Shown here piece after piece: positions 62,927-64,000 of a stretch of 64,000 bases of DNA; positions within the stretch are counted from its first letter, which is position 1, and the number at the start of each line of letters is the position of its first letter. Both the position numbers and the translations under genes were made by a program. The notes beneath the pieces are model-generated. The model worked only from the letters and a program-made list of their open reading frames with translations, had not been told where the DNA came from and searched no databases. This DNA is from Arthrobacter methylotrophus (lineage in GTDB: Bacteria; Actinomycetota; Actinomycetes; Actinomycetales; Micrococcaceae). The DNA lies in contig NZ_BAABED010000001.1 of NCBI RefSeq assembly GCF_039539965.1, positions 3,658,001 through 3,722,000 of the forward strand. The letters run 5' to 3'.

Positions 62927-63150
62927 ACCGTCACCACGGCCGAAATCAACGTACTTGCCCAGCGCCTGGTCGGCACTGCTGCGGCGGCCAGCGCAGCGGC
63001 ATCTGCGTGCGGGTCGATCACCTCCAGCGCCGCCTTCGACCCGACCATCAAGGACGGCCGGGCAGCCGCCGTCGCCCCCCGAAGAGCCATTGGGCCGTTC
63101 CGCTGGAGACGGGGCCGTTCTATGCCTATCCGGTCAGCTACGGCATTATC
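62927..63150 (+). pseudogene. Decayed fragment of a TcuA-like FAD dehydrogenase gene
   Basis: Frame 1 gives FDPTIKDGRAAAV (from 63035); after a run of six C (63075-63080) the neighbouring frame gives PPKSHWAVPLETGPFYAYPV then SYGII. These two pieces align in order with FHPSIKDGRAAEV and PPKSNWALAIDTAPFYGYAV of the intact protein at 43342-44886. Both ends are missing, so only an internal part of the C-terminal third survives, frameshifted at the C tract. Confidence 0.8.
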
Positions 63151-63348
63151 CGCGGCCCCTTGACCTGTCCAGACCCGCCGTCTGCGCACGATTTCTCTCT
63201 GATGGTGAACGGTGCTGGTCAGTGGCCGGACTCCGTCACAATCTGCTCCGTCTGGTTACTAGCCAATGGCCGCCCCGTCAGGGGATCGGTATCAATGAAT
63301 CAGACGGGCCGGGTCTGAGGTGGCCCGGCCAAAACCAGGGGGAAGATT
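63151..63348. other. Leader of the secreted-protein gene
   Basis: Between the pseudogene and the ATG at 63349. The site GGGGGAAG precedes the start. No other feature is supported; a frame continuing from the relic to 63318 has no family resemblance. Confidence 0.4.
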
Positions 63349-64000
63349 ATGAAAAGTATCACTAAAAGGCGTGCTGGACGGGTGGTGGGGCCCTTGCTTG
63401 CCGTTGCGTCCCTTGCCGCGGGGTCTGTTGCAATGGCATCACCGGCATTCGCCGTCACATTTATCGGGCAGAACCAGCCGACGGTTGTACAAGCCGTCCA
63501 AGGCCAGACGACCACGCTTAACTGGACGTACAAAAACACCGGAGGGGCTGGCAACGTCCCCGCTTCAGGTGCCACCATCACCTTCAACGCCCCGGCGGGT
63601 ACCACGTTCCCTGCCCAGTCCACGGTTCCGTGGTATTACTCCGATGACGGGACTACATTTAGCCAGGTTCAAGCACCTTGGGCCCTGAACGGATGCACGG
63701 TGGGTGGCGGCGGAACCACACTCAGCTGCAACGCAGTGGACACTGCGGGGAACTGGAGCTGGACTTCCGGCCGTATCGAGCGGTTCACTCCGCAGGTCAA
63801 TGTGAGTCCGACCGCGGCCCCTGGAACACAGTCTGCGGCAGCGTCCATGCAGTACACCGACCCTGCGAGCGGCACGAATTACACGATCAACAACGGCACG
63901 CTGGACGTGAATGTTGTGTCAAAGATGGAGTCTGAGGCGCCTGCTGTGAACCCGGCCAACACTATTGCCCCGACGCAGACGGGCGATGTGGGGGCCACTG
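63349..64000 (+). CDS. Secreted protein, 5' part (cut by the window end)
   Basis: Open frame of 217 codons without stop. Residues 1-35 are a Sec signal: MKSITKRR basic start, hydrophobic AVASLAAGSVAMA core and ASPAFA cleavage site. The mature part is Thr-, Ala-, Gly- and Asn-rich with beta-type spacing (TFNAPAGTTFPAQSTV), and has two Cys (GCTVGG; LSCNAV) that may form a disulphide. It resembles cell-surface repeat or adhesin-like proteins with DUF11-like folds, but no named domain is certain. ATG at 63349. Confidence 0.8.
   Translation, partial: MKSITKRRAGRVVGPLLAVASLAAGSVAMASPAFAVTFIGQNQPTVVQAVQGQTTTLNWTYKNTGGAGNVPASGATITFNAPAGTTFPAQSTVPWYYSDDGTTFSQVQAPWALNGCTVGGGGTTLSCNAVDTAGNWSWTSGRIERFTPQVNVSPTAAPGTQSAAASMQYTDPASGTNYTINNGTLDVNVVSKMESEAPAVNPANTIAPTQTGDVGAT

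Overview
The window is a 64 kb stretch of high-GC DNA with actinobacterial traits: GTG/TTG starts, stop/start overlaps (ATGA, GTGA), one near-leaderless regulator gene, a Liv-type ABC transporter, and IclR/GntR/LysR/TetR regulators. The gene content best fits a soil member of the Micrococcaceae (Arthrobacter or Paenarthrobacter type), but that is inference from content only; no rRNA, tRNA, transposase or CRISPR array was seen. Apart from the right end it is almost wholly catabolic.

Block 1 (1-12.8 kb) is CoA-thioester catabolism: an alcohol dehydrogenase, two metallo-beta-lactamase (MBL) hydrolases, a crotonase, a double-hotdog MaoC protein, two class III CoA-transferases, a FadB-like fusion and a thiolase, with a GntR regulator (3242-3898). 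Four promoters here share an AT-rich element built on AATATATT, so this looks like one regulon.

Block 2 (12.8-31 kb) is an aromatic-ring pathway: PHBH-type flavin hydroxylase, extradiol dioxygenase, FAH-type hydrolase, Baeyer-Villiger monooxygenase, and a set of odd enzymes (an SDR without its catalytic Tyr, a degenerate methyltransferase, a cupin, a CMD-domain protein). Uptake is by an aromatic-acid MFS carrier and a NitT/TauT-type ABC transporter; two DHA2/quinone-reductase genes flank the LysR gene. A LysR regulator (27352-28233) probably controls it through a T-N11-A box, TTACC-N5-GGTAT, found in three promoters, two of them inside clearly duplicated 67 bp promoter regions.

Block 3 (31-38.4 kb) encodes glutaryl-CoA catabolism: class III CoA-transferase, glutaryl-CoA dehydrogenase-like protein, a second FadB/thiolase pair, and TetR and GntR regulators.

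Block 4 (38.5-57.3 kb) is the most original part. Fourteen same-strand genes (LivM-LivK-LivF, P450, phthalate-dioxygenase-type reductase, GntR, aldehyde dehydrogenase, hydroxyisobutyrate-dehydrogenase-like, TcuA-like flavoprotein, lactonase-like, second P450, SDR, MmgE/PrpD, HtaA-domain protein) face a divergent operon of serine hydrolase, LivG and LivH. Five sites resembling ATTGnATnCAAT lie in front of these units, suggesting one GntR regulon. The substrate is unknown; the enzymes suggest uptake, oxidation, lactone or ester opening, and degradation of a branched acid.

Block 5 (57.4-64 kb) leaves catabolism: an MFS exporter with Ig-like C-terminal domains plus TetR, NADP-type glutamate dehydrogenase, an SDR, a decayed fragment of a TcuA-like gene, and the start of a secreted protein cut by the window end.
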